Assembly: GCA_040752295.1 (NCBI GenBank)
Contig: JBFMFE010000026.1
Location: forward strand, 1-14,178
Source: JBFMFE01 sp040752295
GTDB taxonomy: Bacteria > UBP15 > UBA6099 > JBFMBQ01
Direction of reading: 5' to 3'
DNA: 14,178 nucleotides
Below the pieces are notes generated by a model. That model made no database searches. It saw only the letters and a program-made list of their open reading frames with translations, and was not told the origin of the DNA. Within the stretch, counting starts at the first letter, position 1, and the number at the start of each line of letters is the position of its first letter. Below, piece after piece: positions 1 to 5,843 of the stretch. The position numbers and the translations under genes are program-made.

Positions 1-5
1 GCCAT
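1..5 (-). CDS. Start of an unseen minus-strand gene (only M-A visible)
   Basis: Only the first five bases of this gene lie in the window: ATG at 5..3 followed by GC, so the product begins Met-Ala. The start is supported by a perfect AAGGAGG ribosome-binding site six bases upstream, a near-consensus promoter and an operator-like palindrome. Nothing can be said directly about the product. A promoter with a symmetrical operator over its -10 is typical of autoregulated repressor genes (TetR, MarR and similar families) or of genes they control, so a regulator or efflux-type gene is a reasonable guess but only that. Confidence 0.72.
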
Positions 6-11
6 GGTCCG

Positions 12-18
12 CCTCCTT
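12..18 (-). promoter_or_regulatory. Consensus ribosome-binding site for the left-edge gene
   Basis: On the minus strand the sequence is AAGGAGG, a perfect anti-16S match, six bases before ATG at 5..3. It fixes the start of the gene that leaves the window. Confidence 0.85.
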
Positions 19-26
19 GTTCTTGT

Positions 27-52
27 ATCTGTTAGCGTATCAACTAACAGAT
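27..52. promoter_or_regulatory. Operator-like palindrome over the left-edge promoter
   Basis: ATCTGTTAG (27-35) and CTAACAGAT (44-52) form a perfect inverted repeat with an 8-base centre. It overlaps the downstream end of the minus-strand -10 box (51-56) by two bases and covers the predicted transcription start. A dimeric repressor bound here would block RNA polymerase. The size and symmetry suit TetR-type operators (inference). It could also fold in RNA, but there is no U-run for a terminator. Confidence 0.7.
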
Positions 53-79
53 CATAAGTCAAAAAATATATGATGTCAA
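51..79 (-). promoter_or_regulatory. Near-consensus sigma70 promoter, leftward
   Basis: On the minus strand, TTGACA (79..74, perfect -35) is followed by a 17-base spacer and TATGAT (56..51, five of six to TATAAT). The predicted transcription start falls near base 44-45, inside the palindrome, giving a leader of about 40 nt that carries the AAGGAGG site. A promoter this strong normally needs a repressor, which fits the operator-like palindrome. Confidence 0.82.
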
Positions 80-133
80 GTAGGTCTATGCTAAAATATC
101 ATTGTGAAAAAGTGCGAAAGTTCACCTAAAATG

Positions 134-212
134 ACCAATGCAGAATGTAGATTCAAATCTTTCCTTTTAGATTCTGAGTTCTACATTTTAGATTCGGCAT
201 TCTCTTTCGCTC
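134..212. repeat. AT-rich imperfect palindromic repeat
   Basis: The stretch starts with ACCAATGCAGAATGT (134-148) and ends with a diverged inverted copy built from CTACATTTTAGATT and CGGCATTCTC, so it can fold into a long imperfect hairpin. The same 15 bases recur exactly at 726-740 beside other repeats. It looks like a dispersed intergenic palindrome and is not coding. Confidence 0.5.
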
Positions 213-278
213 ACGTCACTTCAGATCGGTAAATAGTTACGGAAAATCAGCATTGGTCTGCGATTCGGGAGAAGCTTC

Positions 279-473
279 ATGCCGCGCGTCGAACCGGTAA
301 CCTCGGTCCAGGTGATCCCCCCAGGCACGCGCGGCGTTCAGCCGTTCACAAGCCGTCACGTCCTGCCCCCGAAGACACCCCGCGTGGCGGCGCAGCCGCA
401 GAAACCGCCGCCGACCCCACGGACGCCGCGCGTCACCCTCACCGTGGGCAGGCGAGTGGACCTCCTCATCTGA
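279..473 (+). CDS. Small proline-rich repeat protein, unknown function
   Basis: This 64-residue product is basic and proline-rich, with no signal peptide or membrane segment. Three imperfect units of about 16 residues can be aligned: one with VIPPGTRGV, one with VLPPKTPRV and one with PPPTPRTPRV. The PRV motif appears three times (residues 2-4, 34-36 and 50-52 approximately). The start is supported by CGGGAGA (265-271) seven bases before ATG. Third codon positions are strongly G/C although the flanking DNA is AT-rich, which favours real coding. I know no family for it. PxxP-rich segments often bind other proteins or are disordered, but that is inference. It may be a young or fragmentary gene. 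Confidence 0.45.
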   Translation: MPRVEPVTSVQVIPPGTRGVQPFTSRHVLPPKTPRVAAQPQKPPPTPRTPRVTLTVGRRVDLLI

Positions 474-553
474 ACCCCGCCCGGACCCCCCGCGTTACGA
501 AAATCGTAGTTACTACAGGGAGCAAAAAAAGGTTTTCTGGTCGGTCGAAAACG

Positions 554-639
554 AATGATGAATAACGAACAAGGAATATCGAATGACGAAGTGTTTTTCC
601 CTTCGACATTCCACGGTTCCTTGTTCGATATTCGATATT
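554..639. repeat. Long palindromic intergenic repeat, family B copy 1
   Basis: The two arms (about 554-590 and 603-639) are imperfect reverse complements built on ATAACGAACAAGGAAT and CCTTGTTCGATATTCGAT, with a T-rich centre. A related palindrome occurs at 2560-2660. Such elements create spurious short reading frames and are probably mobile or hairpin repeats, not genes. Confidence 0.6.
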
Positions 640-770
640 TAATATGCTACAGCCGCAATGCGTTTGATGAAACTATTTTTTGCTCTCATCAGTATTTACC
701 GAAGTGAAGTTTTTGAAAGCGAATAACCAATGCAGAATGTTGAATGTCCAATGTAGAAGTAAAAAGAAAT

Positions 771-823
771 GACAGGCTGGAAACCTGTCCCACTATTTCA
801 AAAACATCATTTTTCAGTGGGAC
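771..823. repeat. Family A repeat, partial copy 1
   Basis: It begins with the hairpin GACAGGCTGGAAACCTGTCC (771-790), followed by a 33-base block (791-823) identical to 861-893. The block begins CACTATTTC and ends CAGTGGGAC, whose ends pair. The copy breaks off after GTGGGAC, where the fuller copies continue with a second small hairpin. Short translated frames here read 'TGWKPVPL', a sign of repeat DNA and not of a protein. Confidence 0.7.
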
Positions 824-860
824 TGTTTTTCTGTTCGCCGAGCGCGGACTGGATGAGTCA

Positions 861-941
861 CACTATTTCAAAAACATCATTTTTCAGTGGGACAGGCATC
901 TTGCCTGTCAGAAAAAAAACCTCCATTTTTGCAAAACTTGC
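861..941. repeat. Family A repeat, near-full copy left of mgtE
   Basis: This 81-base unit matches 2741-2820 in the same orientation with about four differences, one of them a single-base indel. It contains a block whose ends pair (CACT with AGTG), the hairpin GACAGGC-atctt-GCCTGTC, an A-run and a conserved tail ending CAAAACTTGC. It stops 13 bases from the mgtE stop codon, so mgtE lies between direct repeats. Confidence 0.8.
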
Positions 942-953
942 GGCGGGCGGACC

Positions 954-2315
954 TCACAGCCCCATGATCAGCCGCGCGAGTGTGAAGTAAACGGTTATAC
1001 CGCAGATGTCGAGCGTCGCCGTCACGAACGGTCCCGTCGCTATCGCCGGGTCAATGTTTATCCGCTTGAAAAACATCGGGAAAAACGTACCGACCATCAC
1101 GCCGAGGGCCATCGCGCTCATTATGCTCAGCCCCACGACGGCACCGAGCATGTGGAAGTCTCTGAAGTAGCGCGCCTGAGTTATGACCCCCAGAAGCGCC
1201 CCGTACGACAGACCCAGGATTATTCCGACGCGAATCTCGCGGAACAGCACCGTGAGAACGTCCCCCGTGTGTATGTAGCCGATGGCGAGTCCCCGCACGA
1301 TCACCGTCGCCGACTGGATTCCCGCGTTTCCTCCCATCCCCATGATCACGGGTATGAACGCCGAAAGCACGATCGCCTGCCGCAGGGCGTTCTCGAAGCG
1401 GCCGATAACCAGCAGCGCCGCGATTCCCCCCATCCACGAGGCGAAAAGCCACGGCACGCGCGCCCGCGCCACCCTCATCACCGAGGGCGATTCAAGCTCC
1501 TCGATGTGAGTTCCGCTCATCATCAGGGCGTCCTCGCTCGCCTCCTCGTGTATGACGTCCACTATGTCGTCCACCGTGATCAACCCCACAAGCCTGTCGT
1601 CCGGGTCCACCACCGGGAGCGTGAAAAGGTCGTACCGCGAAAAGACCTCCGCCACTTCCTCCTGGTCCATATCCGTCGTCGCCTTCACGAGGCGCGTTAT
1701 CATGAACTCGCTCAGCGGAGCGCCGGTGTCCTTCCTCAGAAGCCGGCTGCTTGGGATATAACCCTTCAGAGTGCCTTCGTCGTCAACGACGAATATGCGC
1801 GGTACGAGAAAGTCCGCCGCCTTTTCCCTGACTTCGTTTATCGCTTCCTCCAGCGTGAGTTTCTCGTTGACGGCGATGAAATTGTGCGTCATCAGCCCGC
1901 CCGCGGTGTCCGGGGCGTATTTCAGAAGCCCGCGTATCTTCTCCGCCTCCGCGGGGTCCATCAGGCTGAAGACGCGCTCCTTCTGGTCATCCGGCAGGCG
2001 CTCGAGGACGTCCGCCGCGTCGTCGCCGGGCATCGCCGTCAGTATCTGCGACAGGAATTCGTCGGACATGCTCTTCGTCATCTCCGAGCAGGTCGAGGGG
2101 GTTGTCTCGCAGAGAACCCGCCCGGCGCGCGCGGGTCCCAGGCGCCGCAGGAGGGCAAGCCTCTTTTCGACGGGGAAATACTTGAGAAGGCGCGCTATGT
2201 CCTGAAGGAAATAGCGCTTCATCAGGACGTCGAAGGCGTCCCAGTCCTCTTTTTCGAGAATCGGGGTCAGCAGCTCCTTAAGGAGCTTTTGACCTTTTTT
2301 CATGACGTCAGCCAT
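954..2315 (-). CDS. mgtE: MgtE-family magnesium channel/transporter
   Basis: MgtE is a dimeric inner-membrane Mg2+ channel gated by cytoplasmic Mg2+. The 453-residue length matches the family. Visible order: a helical N domain (about 20-125), a CBS pair (about 140-262, first CBS entered by TAGGLMT at 137-143), then five membrane helices from about 285 to the C-terminus. The signature MGMGGNAGIQS (325-335) and the acidic residue of the last helix in TLDICG (Asp436), which corresponds to the pore-lining aspartate of characterised MgtE, are both present, so it should be functional. The chosen ATG has GGGAAGG seven bases upstream; an internal Met at residue 5 has no such site. The gene stands alone on its strand, with its own TATAAT and a strong hairpin at the predicted transcript 5' end, and is bracketed by direct repeats. 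No Mg2+ riboswitch is apparent, the leader being only about 40 nt. Confidence 0.96.
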   Translation of the reverse strand: MADVMKKGQKLLKELLTPILEKEDWDAFDVLMKRYFLQDIARLLKYFPVEKRLALLRRLGPARAGRVLCETTPSTCSEMTKSMSDEFLSQILTAMPGDDAADVLERLPDDQKERVFSLMDPAEAEKIRGLLKYAPDTAGGLMTHNFIAVNEKLTLEEAINEVREKAADFLVPRIFVVDDEGTLKGYIPSSRLLRKDTGAPLSEFMITRLVKATTDMDQEEVAEVFSRYDLFTLPVVDPDDRLVGLITVDDIVDVIHEEASEDALMMSGTHIEELESPSVMRVARARVPWLFASWMGGIAALLVIGRFENALRQAIVLSAFIPVIMGMGGNAGIQSATVIVRGLAIGYIHTGDVLTVLFREIRVGIILGLSYGALLGVITQARYFRDFHMLGAVVGLSIMSAMALGVMVGTFFPMFFKRINIDPAIATGPFVTATLDICGITVYFTLARLIMGL

Positions 2316-2333
2316 CTTCGCGCCTTCCCGTTA

Positions 2334-2365
2334 AGCCGCCCATGCGGGCGGCTCGTCAAATTATA
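2334..2365 (-). promoter_or_regulatory. mgtE -10 box and 5'-end hairpin
   Basis: On the minus strand a perfect TATAAT (2365..2360) lies 44 bases before the mgtE ATG; the possible -35, TTCCCG, is weak. The predicted transcription start is near 2353. A perfect 8-bp stem (AGCCGCCC and GGGCGGCT, four-base loop, 2334-2353) begins right there. A hairpin at the extreme 5' end commonly stabilises mRNA, and this one lies just before the ribosome-binding site. The role is inferred. Confidence 0.55.
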
Positions 2366-2439
2366 GACGGATTATTCGTTCGCGGGAACCTGTGCGCGGA
2401 TTTCGCGGGGCGATTAACATTACAGCGCAACTTCGTTTT

Positions 2440-2462
2440 GACAGGCTGGAAGCCTGTCCCAC
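2440..2462. repeat. Family A repeat, single short hairpin unit
   Basis: GACAGGC-tggaa-GCCTGTC followed by CCAC is a minimal copy of the first hairpin of family A, found alone upstream of mgtE. It has a 7-bp perfect stem and a five-base loop. Confidence 0.7.
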
Positions 2463-2559
2463 TAGTATCGCGTCAACCATAAAGTGACGTATTCGAGCCT
2501 GTTATATAATTGCAGGGCGGGGTCGCAGTACCCCGCCGAACGGAACAGCAGGGCGTGAT

Positions 2560-2660
2560 AAATCGAATGTCGAATATCGAACGGGAAACCGCGGAATATC
2601 GAAGGAAAACGCAGGAAAAACCTCATCGTTCGACATTCCCTGTTCGTTATTCGATATTCG
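2560..2660. repeat. Long palindromic intergenic repeat, family B copy 2
   Basis: The left arm carries CGAATGTCGAATATCGAAC and the right arm CGTTCGACATTCC, then GTTCGTTATTCGATATTCG, an imperfect inverted repeat with an A/C-rich centre. It is related to 554-639. Open frames across it are repeat-derived and show no protein-like character. Confidence 0.6.
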
Positions 2661-2696
2661 TTTTTCAGCGCGACATATGACCGTTGACATGGCACT

Positions 2697-2744
2697 AGAA
2701 GGCTGGAAGCCTGTCCCACAAGAAGATTGGAAGCCTGTCCCACT
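2697..2744. repeat. Tandem pair of 24-bp family A units
   Basis: Two consecutive 24-base units, each carrying GGAAGCCTGTCCCAC, differ at three positions (GGCTGG against GATTGG, and the last base). The second unit runs directly into the larger copy starting at 2741. Tandem duplication of the hairpin unit shows how the family can grow. Confidence 0.7.
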
Positions 2745-2820
2745 ATTTCAAAAATATCATTTTCCAGTGGGACAGGCATCCTGCCTGTCAGAAAAAAAAC
2801 TCCATTTTTGCAAAACTTGC
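2741..2820. repeat. Family A repeat, full copy upstream of hppA
   Basis: This 80-base partner of 861-941 has the same order of elements: CACTATTTC, CAGTGGGAC, hairpin GACAGGC-atcct-GCCTGTC, A-run, tail ending CAAAACTTGC. With the preceding GCCTGTC unit the whole can fold into three adjacent stems. It ends 43 bases before the hppA promoter. Confidence 0.8.
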
Positions 2821-2863
2821 TCTGTAGTGTTAACCTTATTTTAATATTTTCTTCGCGCGTGTA

Positions 2864-2893
2864 TTGACAGTTGAAAAAGGGGCGTGATATAGT
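2864..2893 (+). promoter_or_regulatory. Sigma70 promoter for hppA
   Basis: A perfect -35 TTGACA (2864-2869), an 18-base spacer and TATAGT (2888-2893, five of six) precede hppA. The predicted start near 2900 gives a leader of about 80 nt with possible hairpins. Confidence 0.75.
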
Positions 2894-2921
2894 CTTGTGA
2901 AATTATGCACATTCTTCCGAC

Positions 2922-2966
2922 GCATGCCGCTTCTTTCAGCATGCCGGGGCTTTTTTACGAAAAAAG
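2922..2966 (+). promoter_or_regulatory. Structured hppA leader with hairpin touching the RBS
   Basis: GCATGCCG occurs twice (2922-2929 and 2939-2946); because GCATGC is self-complementary, the copies can pair as a 6-bp stem with an 11-base loop. Then CTTTTTT (2950-2956) pairs with AAAAAAG (2960-2966) across a three-base loop, partly covering the AAGGAGG ribosome-binding site (2964-2970). This could damp translation or act as a weak attenuator, but the stems are short and A/T-rich. Confidence 0.35.
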
Positions 2967-2978
2967 GAGGCTCTTCCA

Positions 2979-5021
2979 ATGCAGGACGTCGAAACTCTGA
3001 AACTCGCCGCAAAGGTCGCCGTGCCGCTCTTCGGCGTGCTCGCTCTGCTGTTTGCCGCGCTCAAGGCTTCGCTCGTTCTCAAGGCGGACGCCGGCACGGA
3101 CAGGATGAAGCAGATTTCCGGTTTCATCCACCAGGGGGCGATGGCTTTCCTGGGGCGTGAATACCGCGCCATATCCCTGTTCGCCGCCGTAGTGGCGCTC
3201 GTGCTGCTTTACCTCGGTTACACGCAGAAAACCCCCTGGGTCTTCGCCTGTTTTCTGTACGGCGCGTTCTCGTCGGGTCTGTCGGGATTCTTCGGCATGA
3301 AAGCCGCGACGCGCTCCAACGTCCGGGCAGCCAACGCCGCGCGCACGAGCCTCAATGCCGCCCTCGGCGTCGCGTTCTCGGGCGGCTCCGTCATGGGCAT
3401 GTGCGTCGTCGGGCTGGGCGTCGTCGGGCTGGGCGTCCTCTACATAATATTCGGCGCTATCCCCGAGCCGATGACGACGATCAGCGGCTTCGGGCTGGGC
3501 GCGAGTTCCATCGCGCTGTTCGCGCGCGTCGGCGGCGGGATTTACACGAAGGCGGCGGACGTCGGCGCCGACCTCGTCGGCAAGATCGAAGCCGGCATAC
3601 CCGAGGACGACCCGCGCAACCCCGCGGTCATCGCCGACCTCGTGGGCGACAACGTGGGCGACGTCGCCGGCATGGGCGCCGACCTGTTCGAGTCGTTCGT
3701 CGGCTCCATCATCGCCGCCATGGTGATCGGCGTCGCCATGACCGACCACTCGGTGCGCGGCATCATGTACCCGCTCGCCCTCGCCTGCGTCGGCATCGTC
3801 GCCTCGATACTGGGCACGTTCATCGTGCGCACCGCCGAAGGCTCCAACCCGCAGAAGGCGCTCAACAACGGCACCTTTCTCGCCGGGTTTCTCATGATAG
3901 TCGGCTCGTATTTCCTCACGGTGAAGATGCTTCCCGCCTCGTTCACGTTCGGCGGCGGCGCCGCCTACACCGCGACCGGCGCTTTCCTCGCCACCGTCGC
4001 CGGTCTCGTCGCGGGCATCCTCATCGGGCTTCTCACCGAGTATTACACCGCCGAGGGCAAACCCCCGTCTGTCGGCATCGCAAAGGCATCCGAAACGGGT
4101 CCCGCCACCACCATCATCGCCGGACTGTCGGTGGGGATGAGAAGCACGGCGTTTCCAGTCATCGTTTTAGCCGCAGGCGTCGTCGCCGCGTACCTCCTCG
4201 CCGGTCTGTACGGGATCGCCCTTGCGGGTCTGGGCATGCTCTCCACCACCGGGATCGTTCTCGCGGTGGACGCCTACGGACCGATCGCCGACAATTCGGG
4301 CGGCATCGCCGAGATGTCGGAACTTCCGCCGGAGGTCCGCAGGCGGACGGACAAGCTGGACGCCGTCGGCAACACCACCGCCGCCATCGGCAAAGGATTC
4401 GCCATCGGCTCCGCCGCGCTCACCGCCCTCGCGCTCTTCAGCGCCTTCACGCAGAAAGCCGGTCTCATGAAAATAGACATAATGAACCCGTACGTCGTCG
4501 CCGGACTGCTGATCGGCGCAATGATGCCGTTCCTCTTCTGCTCCATGGCGATTGGCGCTGTCGGAAGCGCCGCGTTCGACATGATCGGAGAAGTGCGCCG
4601 CCAGTTCCGCGAAATACCCGGTCTCATGGAAGGGAAAGCGACGGCGGATTACGCGCGGTGCGTTGACATCAGCACGCGCGCGGCGATCAGGAGGATGATA
4701 GTGCCGGGGGTTCTGGCGGTCGCCGTGCCAATCGTCGCCGGATGGCTCGACAAGGAATTTCTCGGCGGGCTTTTGGCGGGCGTCACGGCGAGCGGCGTCA
4801 TGCTCGCGATCTTCCAGGCGAACGCCGGCGGCTCATGGGACAACGCCAAGAAGTACATCGAGGCAGGCAACCTGGGCGGGAAAGGCTCTCCAGCTCACAA
4901 AGCCGCCGTCGTGGGCGACACCGTCGGCGACCCCTTCAAGGACACGTCCGGTCCGTCGCTGAACATACTCATAAAACTCATGTCAATCGTCTCGCTCGTC
5001 TTCGCGCCGCTCCTTTTCTGA
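2979..5021 (+). CDS. hppA: K+-dependent membrane pyrophosphatase, probably Na+-pumping
   Basis: This integral membrane enzyme hydrolyses pyrophosphate and pumps cations out of the cytoplasm, recovering energy from biosynthetic pyrophosphate. The 680-residue, roughly 16-helix protein has all core motifs: DVGADLVGK (194-202), DPRNP (211-215), GDNVGDVAG (223-231), and the C-terminal GDTVGDPFKDTSGPS. In GNTTAA (464-469) the residue after the threonines is Ala (468); K+-independent enzymes have Lys there, so this belongs to the K+-dependent class. The gate glutamate sits in LFESFVG (Glu238), the position seen in Thermotoga-type Na+ pumps and not the shifted position of plant-type H+ pumps. Na+ or dual Na+/H+ transport is therefore likely (inference from recalled alignments). 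AAGGAGG lies eight bases before ATG. The gene appears monocistronic. Confidence 0.96.
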   Translation: MQDVETLKLAAKVAVPLFGVLALLFAALKASLVLKADAGTDRMKQISGFIHQGAMAFLGREYRAISLFAAVVALVLLYLGYTQKTPWVFACFLYGAFSSGLSGFFGMKAATRSNVRAANAARTSLNAALGVAFSGGSVMGMCVVGLGVVGLGVLYIIFGAIPEPMTTISGFGLGASSIALFARVGGGIYTKAADVGADLVGKIEAGIPEDDPRNPAVIADLVGDNVGDVAGMGADLFESFVGSIIAAMVIGVAMTDHSVRGIMYPLALACVGIVASILGTFIVRTAEGSNPQKALNNGTFLAGFLMIVGSYFLTVKMLPASFTFGGGAAYTATGAFLATVAGLVAGILIGLLTEYYTAEGKPPSVGIAKASETGPATTIIAGLSVGMRSTAFPVIVLAAGVVAAYLLAGLYGIALAGLGMLSTTGIVLAVDAYGPIADNSGGIAEMSELPPEVRRRTDKLDAVGNTTAAIGKGFAIGSAALTALALFSAFTQKAGLMKIDIMNPYVVAGLLIGAMMPFLFCSMAIGAVGSAAFDMIGEVRRQFREIPGLMEGKATADYARCVDISTRAAIRRMIVPGVLAVAVPIVAGWLDKEFLGGLLAGVTASGVMLAIFQANAGGSWDNAKKYIEAGNLGGKGSPAHKAAVVGDTVGDPFKDTSGPSLNILIKLMSIVSLVFAPLLF

Positions 5022-5023
5022 TC

Positions 5024-5039
5024 CCGGAACCGTTTCCGG
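5024..5039 (+). terminator. Weak hairpin just after hppA
   Basis: CCGGAA and TTCCGG form a perfect 6-bp stem with loop CCGT, two bases after the hppA stop. No U-run follows, so it is a doubtful terminator and may only protect the mRNA 3' end. Confidence 0.3.
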
Positions 5040-5134
5040 CGGCAGGGCGCGCGGCGCGCTCGTTTTCCCACGCCGTGAGGGCGGACGAGGGAACGATTCT
5101 GAATGCGCCGCCGGAAAAGCGGATAAAACCCGCG

Positions 5135-5470
5135 TCATGCGCTTTCGGACGCGGTCACGCGTTGTCCTTCCCGGCGCGCAATTTCTATGATGGGGCTGGC
5201 GTCGTTTTCGAGCCACCTCGTCTCCCCGCACGGGATAGGCTCGACGCGGCTGTCCGTTCTCGCGGCGATCCGCCAGAGAAGAGCCACGTCGCTCCGAGCA
5301 CGCATGTTGTCAAACCGCGGCGATACGACGAGAAGGTCTATGTCGCTCCATGGTCCGGCTTTCCCCTTCGCGCTCGAACCGAAGACGACGCCGAAGCTGA
5401 CGGGGACTCCGTTGTTCCGTAACGCCTTCAGATAATCCCGCACGATTTTCAAAGTTGACTCGTCAACCAT
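5135..5470 (-). CDS. MNT-family minimal nucleotidyltransferase (antitoxin partner)
   Basis: This 111-residue protein has the minimal nucleotidyltransferase signature: VFGSSAKGKAG followed by SDIDLLV, giving the GS motif and the metal-binding DxD aspartates. RVEPIP may carry the third acidic position. In characterised HEPN/MNT pairs the MNT protein neutralises the HEPN ribonuclease, in some cases by adding AMP to it. The ATG overlaps the end of the HEPN gene by 22 bases and has a GGAGGA site (5485..5480) inside HEPN, so translation is likely coupled. The length is normal and nothing looks damaged, in contrast to its partner. Confidence 0.88.
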   Translation of the reverse strand: MVDESTLKIVRDYLKALRNNGVPVSFGVVFGSSAKGKAGPWSDIDLLVVSPRFDNMRARSDVALLWRIAARTDSRVEPIPCGETRWLENDASPIIEIARREGQRVTASESA

Positions 5471-5775
5471 TGCATGATCTCCTCCGCCCGCGAGATAAAG
5501 GCGCGCGCCTCTTCTAATGTTGGAGGCGGAGCCGTGGTTTCCGGGTAGCGTCCTTCGATATTAAACTGGTTCATTTCCGCGAGAAAATCCAGTTGATCGG
5601 GATTCAATCTGACGGCTGATTCCTCCGCCGGGCGCAGGAGGTTGTGAATCTTCGGCGCGAGGTCACGTGAGCTGCGGCAAACGTGAGCCTTCAGAATCTT
5701 CTCAAGCGCAAGGTGGGCAAAATAAAGACCGTGCCTCACCCGTCCGCCGTCTAAAAGCTGCCGTGCCGCTTCCAT
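5449..5775 (-). CDS. HEPN-domain protein, N-terminus interrupted by amber codon
   Basis: The 108-residue reading frame matches the HEPN toxin of HEPN/MNT modules: the core RHGLYFAHLALEKILKAHV, the RNase-type R-x6-H motif in RDLAPKIH, and a C-terminal helix ending LKxL-like (IMQWLTSQL). In this family the protein normally starts about 17 residues earlier, with a segment ending in a conserved Trp before the AleD-A-LL helix. Here that segment is present in frame (5776-5826) but separated by TAG. The ATG at 5775 used here has no clear Shine-Dalgarno and would cut the first helix, so it is probably not the ancestral start. The protein may be inactive, made by reinitiation, or made by amber readthrough. 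Length with readthrough would be 125 residues, normal for the family. Confidence 0.8.
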   Translation of the reverse strand: MEAARQLLDGGRVRHGLYFAHLALEKILKAHVCRSSRDLAPKIHNLLRPAEESAVRLNPDQLDFLAEMNQFNIEGRYPETTAPPPTLEEARAFISRAEEIMQWLTSQL

Positions 5776-5826
5776 GTCTTCAAGTGCGCCTCTGCGCTAA
5801 TAGGCGATCTGCTTCTCAACGTCCAT
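5776..5826 (-). pseudogene. Nonsense-interrupted 5' end of the HEPN gene
   Basis: On the minus strand ATG (5826..5824) opens a frame reading M-D-V-E-K-Q-I-A-Y, then TAG (5799..5797), then R-R-G-A-L-E-D-M and straight on into the HEPN frame. From memory, HEPN toxins of this group begin in very much this way with a Trp after the Tyr. One base change (TGG to TAG) explains it. Either the gene is freshly inactivated, or the base is a sequencing or assembly error, or TAG is suppressed. Confidence 0.72.
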
Positions 5827-5837
5827 CACTGCCGATC

Positions 5838-5843
5838 ATTATA
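5838..5843 (-). promoter_or_regulatory. TATAAT -10 box for HEPN/MNT, near-leaderless
   Basis: A perfect TATAAT (5843..5838, minus strand) lies 11 bases before the ancestral HEPN ATG at 5826, so the leader would be only about four bases. No recognisable -35 is present. The position matches two other genes in the window. Confidence 0.5.

Noticed and set aside
496..516. Two overlapping small hairpins (TACGA/TCGTA and GTAG/CTAC) as a riboswitch or attenuator
   Set aside because: The stems are only four or five pairs long, and no gene follows at a suitable distance.
771..941. Possible CRISPR array from repeated hairpins
   Set aside because: Spacing is irregular, spacers are absent, copies are of different lengths and no cas genes are present.
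901..953. Family A hairpin as rho-independent terminator of mgtE
   Set aside because: On the mgtE strand the U-run precedes the stem instead of following it.
744..2366. 540-codon plus-strand frame opposite mgtE
   Set aside because: It is the antisense shadow of mgtE, with a His/Arg-rich composition typical of reversed GC-rich codons, and its start is repeat DNA.
2462..2779. Minus-strand frame with QASNLLVGQASSLLV
   Set aside because: It is made wholly of family A and B repeats translated; tandem peptides mirror the 24-bp tandem DNA units.
3401..4666. 421-codon Arg-rich frame inside hppA
   Set aside because: It is the +1 shadow of hppA; the composition is almost all Arg/His/Gly and has no protein-like features.
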